Source: Lachnospiraceae bacterium
GTDB taxonomy: Bacteria; Bacillota; Clostridia; Lachnospirales; Lachnospiraceae
Direction: 5' to 3'
Assembly (NCBI GenBank): GCA_017395635.1
Contig: JAFQOE010000047.1
Span: 1 to 64,000, forward strand
DNA length: 64,000 bases
Shown: positions 23,626 to 33,735 of the stretch, one piece after another
Layout: each line of letters begins with the position of its first letter
Position numbering within the stretch: position 1 is the stretch's first letter
The notes under the pieces: model-generated
Database searches by the model: none
Seen by the model: only the letters and a program-made list of their open reading frames with translations
What the model was told of the DNA's origin: nothing
Program-made: the position numbers and the translations under genes

Positions 23626-25299
23626 TCAGTTAACCTTTGCCTTGACTGCCAATTCTTTCATTTCTTTCGCACTTTGAATTACTGTATCGGTAATCTTTAC
23701 GCCACCAATCAGTCTTGCAAGCTCCATAATCTCGCTTTCAGAATCCAACTGTGAAATACTGGTAGTTGTCTTACCATCACATGCCTGTTTTTCAATCAGA
23801 TAATGGTGATTCGCCATCGCCGCAATCTGCGGTAAATGTGTAATACAAATTACCTGATGATTCTTTCCAATGCCATGTATCTTTTCTGCCACCATCTGTG
23901 CAGTTCTTCCACTAATTCCTACATCAATTTCATCAAAAATCAAAGTATTAATTCGATCCGCATCTGCCAAACATGACTTCATAGCCAACATAATTCTTGA
24001 AAGTTCACCACCGGAAGCAACTTGCCATAATGGCTTCATTTCTTCACCTATATTCGTCGAAATAATGAAATATGGGTTATCAAATCCACTCGCACTGTAG
24101 TTTTCCTGTTTTTCAAAAACCATATCAAACTGAACATCTAAGAAATTCAAGTCAACTAATGCATTCTTAATATTAGCAGAAAGTTCCGTTGCAACTCTTT
24201 TACGTTCCTGACTTAATTCTTCACTTGCAGTCTCTAATTGCTTTTCAACCGAAGCCAACTTTTGTCTAAGTTCTGCCAGATACTGCTCTTGATTAAGTAC
24301 CTTTTCATACTGTTTATCTAATTGTTCACCATATGCCAAAACTGCTTCAATTGTTTTTCCGTATTTTGCCTTTAGGTGATTGACCGTATTCAATCTCTCT
24401 TCAAGCAGCCTGAAATCTTCATCTGAAAATGTGTTTTCTTCCAAATAATTCCTTGCACTTCTTCCAAAATCCGATATCAAATCAGAAACAGTGAACAGCA
24501 TGTCTGTCATGGATTCTAATTCCTTATCATATTCAGAAACAGAAGTCATTTGTCTAACTGCTCGGTCTATTTCCTCATAAGCTGAATCTTCCACAAAATG
24601 ATATGCATTCGAAACACTCTCAGTAATATTCTTACTATTAGATGCTTTTCGGTACTGCTCTTCTAATTCATCATCTTCACCAACTCTTAAGGATGCTTCC
24701 ATAATTTCATTGCGCTCAAACTCCATCAAATCCAACTTACGTCGTTTCTCTTCCTCATCCATAGTATTGGCCAAAAGCTCTGTTTTTATCTTTGCATATT
24801 CTTTATATATTTCACAAACCTCTTCCTTTAATGAATCCAGTGTATCATGCCCATATCGGTCTAATAACTTTAAATGATTACCCGGAATCAATAAAGATTG
24901 ATGTTCATGTTGTGCATGCAAATCTAATAATAAATCCGCAATCTCGCGAATCTTTGTAAGTGTTACCGTTTCACCATTCACCTTACTAACACTGCGATTA
25001 CCGATAATTTTGCGGGAAAGAATCAATTCCCCACCTGTAATATCCATTACTTCTAATTCCTGCAAACGTTTTATAACTTCCGAATCTTCAATAGAAAAGA
25101 GTAATTCTACCAAACCATATTCTGCATCTTTTCGAACAAAATCTTTCGGCATTTTTCCACCCAACGCAAGCATAATAGAATCAATTACGATGGACTTTCC
25201 AGCTCCGGTTTCACCTGTTAAAATATTCAAATTATCTTCAAAATTGATGTCAATTTCATCAATTAATGCCATATTCTTAATATGTAAATTTAATAGCAT
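23626..25299 (-). CDS. recN: DNA repair protein RecN
   Basis: 557-aa SMC-like ATPase that helps repair double-strand breaks. Walker A GETGAGKS (about 29-36), a long coiled-coil middle (about 150-370), signature LWQVASGGELSR and Walker B LIFDEIDVGISG near 455-470. Length is normal. Its ATG lies immediately after the argR stop, so the two are translated together. It is the last gene before a strong terminator. Confidence 0.95.
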   Translation of the reverse strand: MLLNLHIKNMALIDEIDINFEDNLNILTGETGAGKSIVIDSIMLALGGKMPKDFVRKDAEYGLVELLFSIEDSEVIKRLQELEVMDITGGELILSRKIIGNRSVSKVNGETVTLTKIREIADLLLDLHAQHEHQSLLIPGNHLKLLDRYGHDTLDSLKEEVCEIYKEYAKIKTELLANTMDEEEKRRKLDLMEFERNEIMEASLRVGEDDELEEQYRKASNSKNITESVSNAYHFVEDSAYEEIDRAVRQMTSVSEYDKELESMTDMLFTVSDLISDFGRSARNYLEENTFSDEDFRLLEERLNTVNHLKAKYGKTIEAVLAYGEQLDKQYEKVLNQEQYLAELRQKLASVEKQLETASEELSQERKRVATELSANIKNALVDLNFLDVQFDMVFEKQENYSASGFDNPYFIISTNIGEEMKPLWQVASGGELSRIMLAMKSCLADADRINTLIFDEIDVGISGRTAQMVAEKIHGIGKNHQVICITHLPQIAAMANHHYLIEKQACDGKTTTSISQLDSESEIMELARLIGGVKITDTVIQSAKEMKELAVKAKVN

Positions 25300-25300
25300 A

Positions 25301-25768
25301 TTATCCCTCCAACATATCGTCAGATGCTACTTTTCTGATATCCGCAATAATTTCTTTACAAAATGAGCTACTGCGAGCCACACAAAAAATGGTATCATCT
25401 CCCGCAATACAACCCATAAAACCTTGAATATTCATGTTATCTAATGCAGCAGCAACTGCCATAGCCATACCGGACACGGTATGAATTACAATCATATTCT
25501 CAGCATAATCCATATTCAAAATACCGGCACTCAATACCTGATGATATTTTTTGAGTACATCAGTATCTGCACTTTGAACAATGGCATATTTTTGCTTACC
25601 ATTTCCATCGGATATCTTTGTCAAGTTAAGTTCTCGGATATCCCGCGAAATCGTTGCCTGTGTTGTTGAAAAACCAGACTTTGTCAATTCAGCTAATAAT
25701 TCATCCTGTGTTTCTATATTTTTTAATTCAATAATCTCTTTAATCTTATTCTGTCTTTTTTCTTTCAT
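25301..25768 (-). CDS. argR: arginine repressor ArgR/AhrC
   Basis: 155 aa, family length about 150. The N-terminal winged helix (ELLAELTKSGFSTTQATISRD) binds ARG boxes. The C-terminal domain (about 85-155; GCIAGDDTIFCVAR) binds arginine and forms hexamers. It sits between nadK and recN in the conserved Firmicute order. The gap to nadK is 12 bp. Confidence 0.95.
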   Translation of the reverse strand: MKEKRQNKIKEIIELKNIETQDELLAELTKSGFSTTQATISRDIRELNLTKISDGNGKQKYAIVQSADTDVLKKYHQVLSAGILNMDYAENMIVIHTVSGMAMAVAAALDNMNIQGFMGCIAGDDTIFCVARSSSFCKEIIADIRKVASDDMLEG

Positions 25769-25780
25769 TTCTACACCTGT

Positions 25781-26638
25781 TTATAAATGATTTGTTATTT
25801 TTTCTCTCAACACTTCATAAAAGCTTACATCAAATAACTTTATCATCTTCGTCACTGTATCTGATTTACGAACCACGATTCGATCTCCGGCTGCTAACTG
25901 CGTACCTTGTTGCCCATCAAAACTTACAATTGCTTCCTCCTCTTGTGCTTTTCGCATCTTAAGAACTTCTACAACAATTTCATCATTACTGGAAAAAACA
26001 ATACTCTTTGAGGTCAGTGAATGTGGTGAAATTGGTGTTACAATCATAATATTGGTCTTAGGGCACACAATTGGTCCACCTGCAGATAAATTATATCCGG
26101 TAGAACCGGTAGGGGTACTAATAATTACACCATCTGCTTCGTAAATATCCATGACCTTTCCATTGACATATATTTTCAGACCTATAATTCTGGAAAATCC
26201 GGCTCTTGAAACAACAATATCATTCAATGCAATATCTTCCAAAACCGGTGAACTTTTTCCTTCTTTATAAACAGAACCGGTAATATTAATCCGTTCCTCC
26301 ATTTCATAATCATCTGCCATAAGACGGTCTAAAACAGAAAAAATCTGTTCCGGTTCTACTTCAGCCAAAAATCCAAGTGTACCTAAATTCACACCTACGA
26401 TTGGTAAATTCATATCTCTCAAATCTCTACTTACATTCAGAATCGTTCCATCTCCACCGAGTGCAATAATACATTCATATGACTCCTTTTCGTTCAATGA
26501 ATACTCCGCCAGATTATTCATGCCAACCGTAATCCGATGACTACTACCACCATGCATGGCAATATAATTCTCAATCTTAGAGGTCAAAATGAAATTCTCA
26601 TCCTTTATGAAATTGGTTGCAATCAAGAAGTTCTTCAT
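25781..26638 (-). CDS. nadK: NAD kinase
   Basis: 285 aa; phosphorylates NAD to NADP using ATP or polyphosphate. The catalytic GGDGTIL motif is at about 60-66, with the conserved NLSAGGPIV segment near 180 and the family's terminal beta-domain. It lies 13 bp downstream of tlyA in the operon. No anomalies. Confidence 0.95.
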   Translation of the reverse strand: MKNFLIATNFIKDENFILTSKIENYIAMHGGSSHRITVGMNNLAEYSLNEKESYECIIALGGDGTILNVSRDLRDMNLPIVGVNLGTLGFLAEVEPEQIFSVLDRLMADDYEMEERINITGSVYKEGKSSPVLEDIALNDIVVSRAGFSRIIGLKIYVNGKVMDIYEADGVIISTPTGSTGYNLSAGGPIVCPKTNIMIVTPISPHSLTSKSIVFSSNDEIVVEVLKMRKAQEEEAIVSFDGQQGTQLAAGDRIVVRKSDTVTKMIKLFDVSFYEVLREKITNHL

Positions 26639-26651
26639 ATATATTCCCCTA

Positions 26652-27452
26652 TTACTTATCTAATGTTCCATGAGAAGCATCTACTATTTCTTCCACATTA
26701 ATATCACCCGCTGTATGTAACGGATTTTTACTCAAATGCAACAAATATTCAATATTACCTTCCGGTCCCTTAATCGGAGAAAACTCCAAATTACACAAAA
26801 CAAACCCAATAGAGCTTGCATAATCCATTACCATATGGATAACTTCTTCATGCACTTTCCGGTCACGAACCACACCTTTCTTTCCAACCTTTTCGCGACC
26901 AGCCTCAAATTGTGGCTTAATTAAACACACAATTTCTCCGTCTTCTGTCATTAACTCTTTTACCGGACCTAATACCTTTGTAAGAGAAATAAATGAAACA
27001 TCAATGGATACAAATGCCGGTGGTTCTTCAATCTGATCCGGTGTAACATAACGAATATTCGTTTTCTCCATACATACAACACGATCATCATTGCGAAGTT
27101 TCCAATCTAACTGACCATGCCCCACATCCACAGCATATACCTTAACTGCTCCATTTTGTAACATACAGTCTGTAAAACCTCCGGTAGAAGACCCTACATC
27201 CATACACACCTTACCATCTAGCGTAATATCAAAATGACTCATAGCCTTTTCTAATTTCAATCCACCACGGCTGACATATTTCAGGGTAGCTCCCTTTATC
27301 TCAATATTCACTTTTTCATCAAAAGTGGAACCCGCTTTATCCTCGCGCTGACCATCCACAAAAACAATACCTGACATAATAATCGCTTTTGCTTTTTCAC
27401 GAGAGGTTGCAAGTCCGCGATTCACCAACATGACATCTAATCGTTCTTTCAT
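26652..27452 (-). CDS. tlyA: TlyA-family rRNA 2'-O-methyltransferase
   Basis: 266 aa. N-terminal S4 RNA-binding domain (about 2-60; LDVMLVNRGLATSREKAKAI) and a FtsJ-type methyltransferase domain with SAM motif DVGSSTGGFTDCML at about 80-95. Relatives methylate 16S/23S rRNA, and some are annotated as haemolysins. The start overlaps the dxs stop by 4 bp, implying coupled translation. Confidence 0.92.
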   Translation of the reverse strand: MKERLDVMLVNRGLATSREKAKAIIMSGIVFVDGQREDKAGSTFDEKVNIEIKGATLKYVSRGGLKLEKAMSHFDITLDGKVCMDVGSSTGGFTDCMLQNGAVKVYAVDVGHGQLDWKLRNDDRVVCMEKTNIRYVTPDQIEEPPAFVSIDVSFISLTKVLGPVKELMTEDGEIVCLIKPQFEAGREKVGKKGVVRDRKVHEEVIHMVMDYASSIGFVLCNLEFSPIKGPEGNIEYLLHLSKNPLHTAGDINVEEIVDASHGTLDK

Positions 27453-29320
27453 ATTGCCCTCATTTGCTCCTCTATTACCTTAACAATACTATCTGCATCT
27501 ATTCCAAGTTTTTCGCGCAAAGCAAAAACACTTCCGTGTTCCACAAACTTATCATCTATAGCCAAATTGACAACATTGACTTCTTTTATTCCACTATTCA
27601 TATAAAATGCTGAAACTGCCTGACCAAATCCTCCTTGGAACACATGCTCTTCCAACGTAATAACGGTGTGATGTTTCTTTGCCAAATCAACTAACAAATC
27701 TTCATCCAAAGGTTTGATAAATCTGGCATTCACTAGTGTGATATCCATTCCTTTTCCCAAAAGAACATCATAAGCCTTTGTTGCAACTTCAACCATATTT
27801 CCAACTGCAACCAAAGCAACCTGTTTGCCTTCAAAGAGCATTTCGCTCTTTCCGTGTTCAATAGGTTCCAACTGATCTTTCAATCCATAAAATGCATCTC
27901 CACGACTATATTTAACGGCAATTGGTCCGTTATATTTCACAGCAAATTCCATTGCCTTTGTCAATTCATATCGATTCTTTGGAGCAAGGATTGTCATATT
28001 CGGAATCTGAGCAAGATAAGCAGTATCAAAAATACCCTGATGTGTTGCACCGTCTTCTCCCACAAGTCCGGAACGGTCAATCGCAAATATCACATGTAGA
28101 TTCTGCAAACACACGTCATGCAAAATCTGATCATATGCTCTTTGTAAAAAAGAAGAATATACTGCAACAACCGGAATCATCCCTTCACTGGCAAGTCCGG
28201 CTGCAAACGTAACAGCATGCTGTTCAGCAATCCCCACATCAAAAAATCGCTTTGGATATACATTTGCAAATTTTTCTAATCCCGTTCCCGAAGCCATCGC
28301 TGCAGTAATAGCAACAAGCTCAGGATATTCTTCACCTAAAGCTAACAATTTTCTGCCAAACACATCCGTATTGGTCATCTTGGTCTTTTGTTTAAGAGGT
28401 TTTCCCGTATCCAAGTCAAATGGTGTTACACCATGGAAATATTTCGGATAACGCTCTGCATAACGATATCCCTTTCCTTTTTTCGTCTTAACATGAACTA
28501 CCACCGGACGATTCAACTTAATTGCAGATTCAAATGTATCCACTAACTGATTCATATCATGCCCATCTATTGGTCCAATATAGGTAATCCCCAAATCTTC
28601 AAAAAACATTCCGGGAACTAATAACCCCTTAATACTATCCTTACCACGTTTAACAACTTTTGCAATCCCTTCACCAATTCCGGGAATATTCATAAGCCCC
28701 TTTTCTACGCCGGACTTCACATCATTATATACTTGTCCAACTCTGATTTTGGTAAGATAGGAAGACATTCCACCGACATTCTCATCAATGGACATTTCAT
28801 TATCATTTAGCACAATCATACAACTACTTTTTAAGCGTGCCAAATTATTCAATGCTTCATAAGCAAGACCACCAGTAAACGAACCATCTCCAATAACTGC
28901 TACAATAGTACTTTTCACGCCTTGTAGCTCATGAGCCTTTGCCATACCGATAGCTGCCGAAATAGAAGTAGAACTATGTCCTGTCTCAAAAACATCCGTT
29001 TCACTTTCTACACGTTTTGGAAATCCACTCATACCATCCAGTTGTCTAAGCGAACAAAATCCATCCTGTCTACCCGTTAGAATCTTATGAGTATAACTTT
29101 GGTGACCCACATCCCATATAATCTTATCTTTCGGAAAATTTAACACCAAATGTAAGGCTATAGTAAGTTCTACGCAACCTAAATTAGATGCCAAATGTCC
29201 TCCCGTTTTCGAAATATGATTTAACAGAAATGTTCGAATCTCATCTGCAAGTAATTCCCATTCTTCTTCCTCAAATTGCTTTATATCATTGGGCTGACTA
29301 ATTCTCTTCAATAGTTCCAT
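27449..29320 (-). CDS. dxs: 1-deoxy-D-xylulose-5-phosphate synthase
   Basis: 623 aa; joins pyruvate and glyceraldehyde 3-phosphate using thiamine diphosphate, the first step of the MEP isoprenoid pathway. Thiamine-diphosphate motif GDGSFTGG followed by ALNN (about 150-175), pyrimidine-domain motif GLASEGMIPVVAVYSSFLQR, and a full C-terminal transketolase domain. It follows ispA, so isoprenoid precursor synthesis and chain elongation are co-expressed. Confidence 0.96.
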   Translation of the reverse strand: MELLKRISQPNDIKQFEEEEWELLADEIRTFLLNHISKTGGHLASNLGCVELTIALHLVLNFPKDKIIWDVGHQSYTHKILTGRQDGFCSLRQLDGMSGFPKRVESETDVFETGHSSTSISAAIGMAKAHELQGVKSTIVAVIGDGSFTGGLAYEALNNLARLKSSCMIVLNDNEMSIDENVGGMSSYLTKIRVGQVYNDVKSGVEKGLMNIPGIGEGIAKVVKRGKDSIKGLLVPGMFFEDLGITYIGPIDGHDMNQLVDTFESAIKLNRPVVVHVKTKKGKGYRYAERYPKYFHGVTPFDLDTGKPLKQKTKMTNTDVFGRKLLALGEEYPELVAITAAMASGTGLEKFANVYPKRFFDVGIAEQHAVTFAAGLASEGMIPVVAVYSSFLQRAYDQILHDVCLQNLHVIFAIDRSGLVGEDGATHQGIFDTAYLAQIPNMTILAPKNRYELTKAMEFAVKYNGPIAVKYSRGDAFYGLKDQLEPIEHGKSEMLFEGKQVALVAVGNMVEVATKAYDVLLGKGMDITLVNARFIKPLDEDLLVDLAKKHHTVITLEEHVFQGGFGQAVSAFYMNSGIKEVNVVNLAIDDKFVEHGSVFALREKLGIDADSIVKVIEEQMRAI

Positions 29321-29350
29321 GCCAATTCCCTCTCCTATTTATCAGACACA

Positions 29351-30319
29351 TTAATTCTTTCGGTCAATCAGATACTCAATTAAATGTTGTAAAAATTCCG
29401 AATCTCCATCCATAGATTCTAATATTTCAATTGCTTCTCTCGAAAGCTTTTCTATTTCATTTCTAGATTCTTTGATTCCATGAATCGTAACATATGTTAC
29501 TTTTCCGTTCTTCTCATCACTGTGAAGCGCTTTTCCTAACTCTTCAAACGTAGATGTTTCATCTAATATATCATCCTGAATCTGAAATGCCATTCCAATA
29601 TTATACGCTACTTTTTGTATCTTTTCAATTGTACTCTCATCCACACCTGCAAGAATCGCTCCAATCATCATAGAGGACTCGATTAAAGCTCCCGTTTTAT
29701 TCTCATAAATATAAACTAACTGTTCTTCTGTTAACGTGCTACCTGTTAATTCAACATCTACAACTTGTCCACCAATCATTCCATATATCCCCGGTTTAGA
29801 GGAAAGAACCTGTAATGCACGTTCCACACTTTTTCGTTGCTTCAATTCATTCACATATACATATAGAGTGCTTGTATCATTTGCTATAGTTTCTGTATCA
29901 ATATCTAACAAATTCTGACTCATAATCAAATCAAATGCCTTTGTGGCCGTTTCAAACGCATAGTTCAATAAAGCATCACCTGCAAGAATTGCCATATCTT
30001 CACCATATACAATATGTGCAGTCTTTCTTCCTCTACGGTAATCGTCATTATCCAAAGCTGGTAAATCATCATGTATCAGCGAATACGTATGAATCATTTC
30101 TATTGCAGCCATAAATGGTTCTACAACGTTAGCCGTACCTCCAAACAAATCATAGCACGCCTTCATCAACATAGGTCGAATTCTTTTTCCTCCTGCTGAC
30201 ATTGTATAATCCATTGCATCTATTATTGTCTTTTGAAAAGTATACTCTTTAGGCATATAAGCCTGAATGACATTTTCAATTTCAACCACTTTATCGTTCA
30301 TTTGTTTTTCAAAATCCAT
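29351..30319 (-). CDS. ispA: farnesyl/geranylgeranyl diphosphate synthase (polyprenyl synthase)
   Basis: 322 aa when started at 30319, where AGGAGAG sits 5 bp upstream (an earlier ATG lacks a site). Trans-prenyltransferase that condenses isopentenyl diphosphate with allylic diphosphates. The two Asp-rich motifs are DDLPALDNDD (about 87-96) and QDDILDET (about 230). The product length cannot be settled from this reading. Confidence 0.93.
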   Translation of the reverse strand: MDFEKQMNDKVVEIENVIQAYMPKEYTFQKTIIDAMDYTMSAGGKRIRPMLMKACYDLFGGTANVVEPFMAAIEMIHTYSLIHDDLPALDNDDYRRGRKTAHIVYGEDMAILAGDALLNYAFETATKAFDLIMSQNLLDIDTETIANDTSTLYVYVNELKQRKSVERALQVLSSKPGIYGMIGGQVVDVELTGSTLTEEQLVYIYENKTGALIESSMMIGAILAGVDESTIEKIQKVAYNIGMAFQIQDDILDETSTFEELGKALHSDEKNGKVTYVTIHGIKESRNEIEKLSREAIEILESMDGDSEFLQHLIEYLIDRKN

Positions 30320-30364
30320 ATTCTCTCTCCTATCATGCAAATTTGCAAATTACCAGCTATTACA

Positions 30365-30574
30365 TTATTCATTCTCTTTCTGTAATTCTTCTCCAATGAT
30401 AATGATTTCCTTTTCAATCCCACTCAATTCATCTTTGCATCTCGCAATTATTTTTGCACCATTACTATATAATCCAATAGAATCCCTTAGTGAAATATCT
30501 TCTGATTCCAATTGTTCAATAATATTTTCCAATTCACCAAAGGCATCTTCTACCTGAAATGTCTTTTCATCCAT
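30365..30574 (-). CDS. xseB: exodeoxyribonuclease VII small subunit
   Basis: 69 aa. Start chosen at 30574 because GGAGG lies 8 bp upstream; this gives the usual family length. Coiled helical protein with the typical FGELENIIEQLESEDISLRD segment. It partners XseA, encoded just upstream, to degrade single-stranded DNA. Confidence 0.92.
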   Translation of the reverse strand: MDEKTFQVEDAFGELENIIEQLESEDISLRDSIGLYSNGAKIIARCKDELSGIEKEIIIIGEELQKENE

Positions 30575-30628
30575 TAACCTATCCTCCATTTTTGATACCT
30601 ATTCATACTATCGTCTCTTAGTTATCAA

Positions 30629-31852
30629 CTACTCTTTATTGCTTGCATCATTATGCTTTTCTATCTTTTCTACTACTGTTTCTATTCTACCATCTGATAT
30701 GGTAACTGTCAGATGACTGTCCTTTTGCAGGTCATCAACCGACTTTAATGCTGTACCATCTTTCGTTTCCACATATCCAAAACCACCAACCAACTTAGCT
30801 GTTGGACTTAAGCCATGCAAGCGAGTAGTATAAAGAGCATATTGGTGTTGTATTTTAGAATATTTCTGATTTATAGCCGTAATCAACCGATCCTGCAAAC
30901 TATCTAAACACATCATTTGATTGTGTAGTTTGTTCTCAGGTGATAAACGCTCTAGTTTCATTGATAACATCTTTAGTCTTTGAATCGCATTATTCGCATT
31001 GCGAAGAATCTGCTGTTGCAACTGATATTCATATTGTTTTACCTGATGTAAAGTAGTTAAAACATCCGGTATCGCCAATTCTGCCGCTGCACTGGGAGTC
31101 GGCGCTCTTAAATCTGCCACATAATCGGCAATGGTATTATCAATTTCATGACCTGTTCCTGAAATAATCGGAGTTCGTGCTTCAAAGATAGCTCTGGCAA
31201 CTATCTCTTCATTGAATGCCCACAAATCTTCTATGGAACCTCCACCACGACCAATGATAATGGTATCCATCTCCATTTCATCCAAGACTTTAATTCCTTG
31301 AACAATGGTCTTTGCTGCACCTTCTCCTTGTACTTGTGCCGGATATAGATATAATTGTACATACGGATTTCTACGTTTAGCAATATTCATAATATCCTGA
31401 ATTGCTGCGCCGGTTCGTGCAGTCACAATACCAACTTTTTTCGGAAATTTGGGAATCTCTTTCTTATAATCAAATTCAAAAAGGCCTTCCTCATAAAGCT
31501 TCTGTTTTAACTGCTCATAAGCTTCATAAAGATTGCCCCTTCCATCTAATGAAATTGCTGTTGCATATAACTGAAACTGTCCATCTCTCTCAAATACAGA
31601 AACAAACCCTGAAACAATCAGATTTTGCCCATTGTTCAAACGAAAATCCAAGCCACGTTCACGATAAGTTTTGAACATAACTCCTTTAATGGCTGTTCCT
31701 TCTTCTTTGAGAGTAAAATAAATATGCCCCGAAGAATGATATACCACATTAGATATCTCACCTTTAACCTGTAAATTACGCATCAGCAAATCATTATCAA
31801 ACATATTCTTAATGTAACGATTAACATCTTTTACTGAATATATAACACCCAT
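30629..31852 (-). CDS. xseA: exodeoxyribonuclease VII large subunit
   Basis: 407 aa from 31852 (MGVIYSVKDVNRYIK); the open frame extends 51 bp further, but family alignment favours this start although its ribosome site (AGGT) is weak. N-terminal OB fold (about 8-100) and catalytic Exonuc_VII_L domain (GIVTARTGAAIQDI, IIIGRGGGSIEDLWAFN, VGHE-like GTGHEIDNT). Paired with XseB. Confidence 0.94.
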   Translation of the reverse strand: MGVIYSVKDVNRYIKNMFDNDLLMRNLQVKGEISNVVYHSSGHIYFTLKEEGTAIKGVMFKTYRERGLDFRLNNGQNLIVSGFVSVFERDGQFQLYATAISLDGRGNLYEAYEQLKQKLYEEGLFEFDYKKEIPKFPKKVGIVTARTGAAIQDIMNIAKRRNPYVQLYLYPAQVQGEGAAKTIVQGIKVLDEMEMDTIIIGRGGGSIEDLWAFNEEIVARAIFEARTPIISGTGHEIDNTIADYVADLRAPTPSAAAELAIPDVLTTLHQVKQYEYQLQQQILRNANNAIQRLKMLSMKLERLSPENKLHNQMMCLDSLQDRLITAINQKYSKIQHQYALYTTRLHGLSPTAKLVGGFGYVETKDGTALKSVDDLQKDSHLTVTISDGRIETVVEKIEKHNDASNKE

Positions 31853-31913
31853 ATAATTACCTATTACAACTATTCTTCCAATTTCCATCAGAAGAACAAT
31901 CAAGACTTCTGTA

Positions 31914-32321
31914 TTAACCTAAACTTTTCTCTACTTTTCCAAGAACTGCATTGACAAATCCTTTAGCGTCTTCATCACAATATAACTTTGAAAGTTCAAC
32001 CGCTTCGTTGATGGAGACTTTACTTGGCATATCTTCTTCCATCATCATTTCATAAACAGCAATTCGCATAATAGTAATCTCTGCTTTACCGATTCGATTG
32101 AGATTCCAACCTTCACAACATTCTTCAACTTTTGAATCAATAACTGTAATATTGTCTAAAATTGCATTCACTTTGTCTTTGATATAATTAATATTATCTT
32201 CGCTCTTTCCTTCCAAATCTTCTAAAGAAAAAGATACCTGTTCTTCCATCTCTCCTTTTTCTACAAACGGATAACGAAACATAATCTTAAATATTTCTTC
32301 TCTAACCTGACTTCTTAACAT
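31914..32321 (-). CDS. nusB: transcription antitermination factor NusB
   Basis: 135-aa all-helical protein that joins NusE at boxA during rRNA transcription. Family features include KVSINEAVELSKLYCDEDAKGFVNAVL (shown here only as position about 98-125). GAGG precedes the ATG. It lies between asp23 and xseA, a common Firmicute order. Confidence 0.93.
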   Translation of the reverse strand: MLRSQVREEIFKIMFRYPFVEKGEMEEQVSFSLEDLEGKSEDNINYIKDKVNAILDNITVIDSKVEECCEGWNLNRIGKAEITIMRIAVYEMMMEEDMPSKVSINEAVELSKLYCDEDAKGFVNAVLGKVEKSLG

Positions 32322-32354
32322 ACTTTTATCCTCTCGAATTCTTATATCATAAGA

Positions 32355-32389
32355 AAGCTGCTCTCGCCCCTTGCGGACAGACAGCAGCC
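32355..32389 (-). terminator. hairpin between asp23 and nusB
   Basis: GCTGCT pairs with AGCAGC on the minus strand around a GC-rich inner loop, with only a short T stretch after it. It is probably a weak or partial terminator/processing site that lowers nusB-xse-dxs transcription relative to asp23. Confidence 0.5.
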
Positions 32390-32404
32390 TTATCTACACA
32401 TGTA

Positions 32405-32815
32405 TTATGCTTTTGGAGCTTTCAAAGGTTTCTCACTTTTATCAATTGCAACTCCGGCAATACGCACACGAACCATAGAAACCTTTAATCCTGTCATGGT
32501 CTCAATTGCCTGTTTTACCTTTTCTTGTACTTTCTTAGAAACTTCCATCACGCTATATCCATAACGAACTTCTAAAGATAAATCCACTTTCACATCATCC
32601 GGTGTTACAGCAATCTTAACACCTTTGGATAAATTCTTAATACCAATCTTACTTACCAATTCATTCGTAATATTACCATACATCTTAGCCACACCTTCTA
32701 CCTCTGTAGCAGCAAGGCCTGCGATAATTGCAATTACTTCATCCGCTATTTGTATATCCCCAAGTGCACCTGACTCTCTAACATTGTAGGTACTTTGTTG
32801 AACTACTGTTGACAT
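32405..32815 (-). CDS. Asp23/Gls24 family envelope-stress protein
   Basis: 136 aa from 32815 (AGGAGG 7 bp upstream). A single Asp23 domain (IQIADEVIAIIAGLAATEVEG, GVKIAVTPDDVKVDLSLEVRYG). Members are abundant, membrane-associated proteins linked to cell-envelope homeostasis. The copy before nusB is a conserved arrangement in clostridia. The exact role is unknown. Confidence 0.92.
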   Translation of the reverse strand: MSTVVQQSTYNVRESGALGDIQIADEVIAIIAGLAATEVEGVAKMYGNITNELVSKIGIKNLSKGVKIAVTPDDVKVDLSLEVRYGYSVMEVSKKVQEKVKQAIETMTGLKVSMVRVRIAGVAIDKSEKPLKAPKA

Positions 32816-32945
32816 AACCATTCCTCCTTCACCACCATGTGGTCGAAACTGTTTTCATATGTATTGTATAGTATACCAAATATTTGCCATCTTTTGCAAT
32901 CTATTTTCATATTTTTTGCTTTTATTTTCATATTTAAGTATTTGT

Positions 32946-33713
32946 CTATTCTTGTGTAGTTGTTATAACAATATTTTCTAATTCACATCCTGTCTTTCGC
33001 ATAATAATATCCTCTATTTGTGTACGCTGTGTATCAGTTAAAGAATCCTTAGAAATTGTAACATCTACACTCCCTTCTGATATACTTACAATTGCATCCT
33101 GAAATCCTTTTGCAGCTAATTGTGTTTCTGCGGCAGTCTCTTTTTCCATCTGCTCTGTCATTGAAATCATCTTATTCACCGCATCTTTTTTTGCATCCTC
33201 AGAAAGGCTCTCACTATTAATAATCTCCAAAATCATTTCTTTTGCTTTGGAACGCGTCTGTTCACGGTTCAACTTTGCCTGAGAAAGTGTTATAGACGCA
33301 TTGGTTAAGACAGCTTCTCCTACAGACTCAGAATCAATCGGTTCCCCATCTTCATTCAAACTTGCTTCAGCCACATCTTCACCGTTTTCTCCTTGTGATT
33401 CTAACGTGTCTTCTATTACATCCTCTACATCCGTTTCAGATTCTTCCTTCTTAGAAGAATCATTTACTGCAACTGAGCCATCCACTTCTTCTGATTGTTC
33501 AGAATTTGCCATATCCTTGCCTGCTATTTCATCATCAACAGACGCACTAACTATATCATCATCTGAATTACCACTTGCACCTTCACTCTGCATATCTTCC
33601 ACAGAAGCATTTAACACCGGACTTTCACTAGAAAAATTAAGATATCCTGCTACTGCAATCATAATTGCCAACGCTGTAATAATCACCTGATTTTTTTTGA
33701 ACATTTTCTTCAT
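32946..33713 (-). CDS. spoIIIAH: SpoIIIAH, mother-cell part of the sporulation channel
   Basis: 255 aa. One N-terminal membrane segment (about 10-28), a long acidic Ser/Glu/Asp-rich linker (about 35-140), and a C-terminal domain of the YscJ/FliF-like type (about 150-255). It forms a ring that docks with forespore SpoIIQ. The acidic linker is long compared with the Bacillus protein. GAGAGG precedes the ATG; last gene of the spoIIIA operon. Confidence 0.93.
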   Translation of the reverse strand: MKKMFKKNQVIITALAIMIAVAGYLNFSSESPVLNASVEDMQSEGASGNSDDDIVSASVDDEIAGKDMANSEQSEEVDGSVAVNDSSKKEESETDVEDVIEDTLESQGENGEDVAEASLNEDGEPIDSESVGEAVLTNASITLSQAKLNREQTRSKAKEMILEIINSESLSEDAKKDAVNKMISMTEQMEKETAAETQLAAKGFQDAIVSISEGSVDVTISKDSLTDTQRTQIEDIIMRKTGCELENIVITTTQE

Positions 33714-33735
33714 ATCATCCTCTCTTTCAATATTA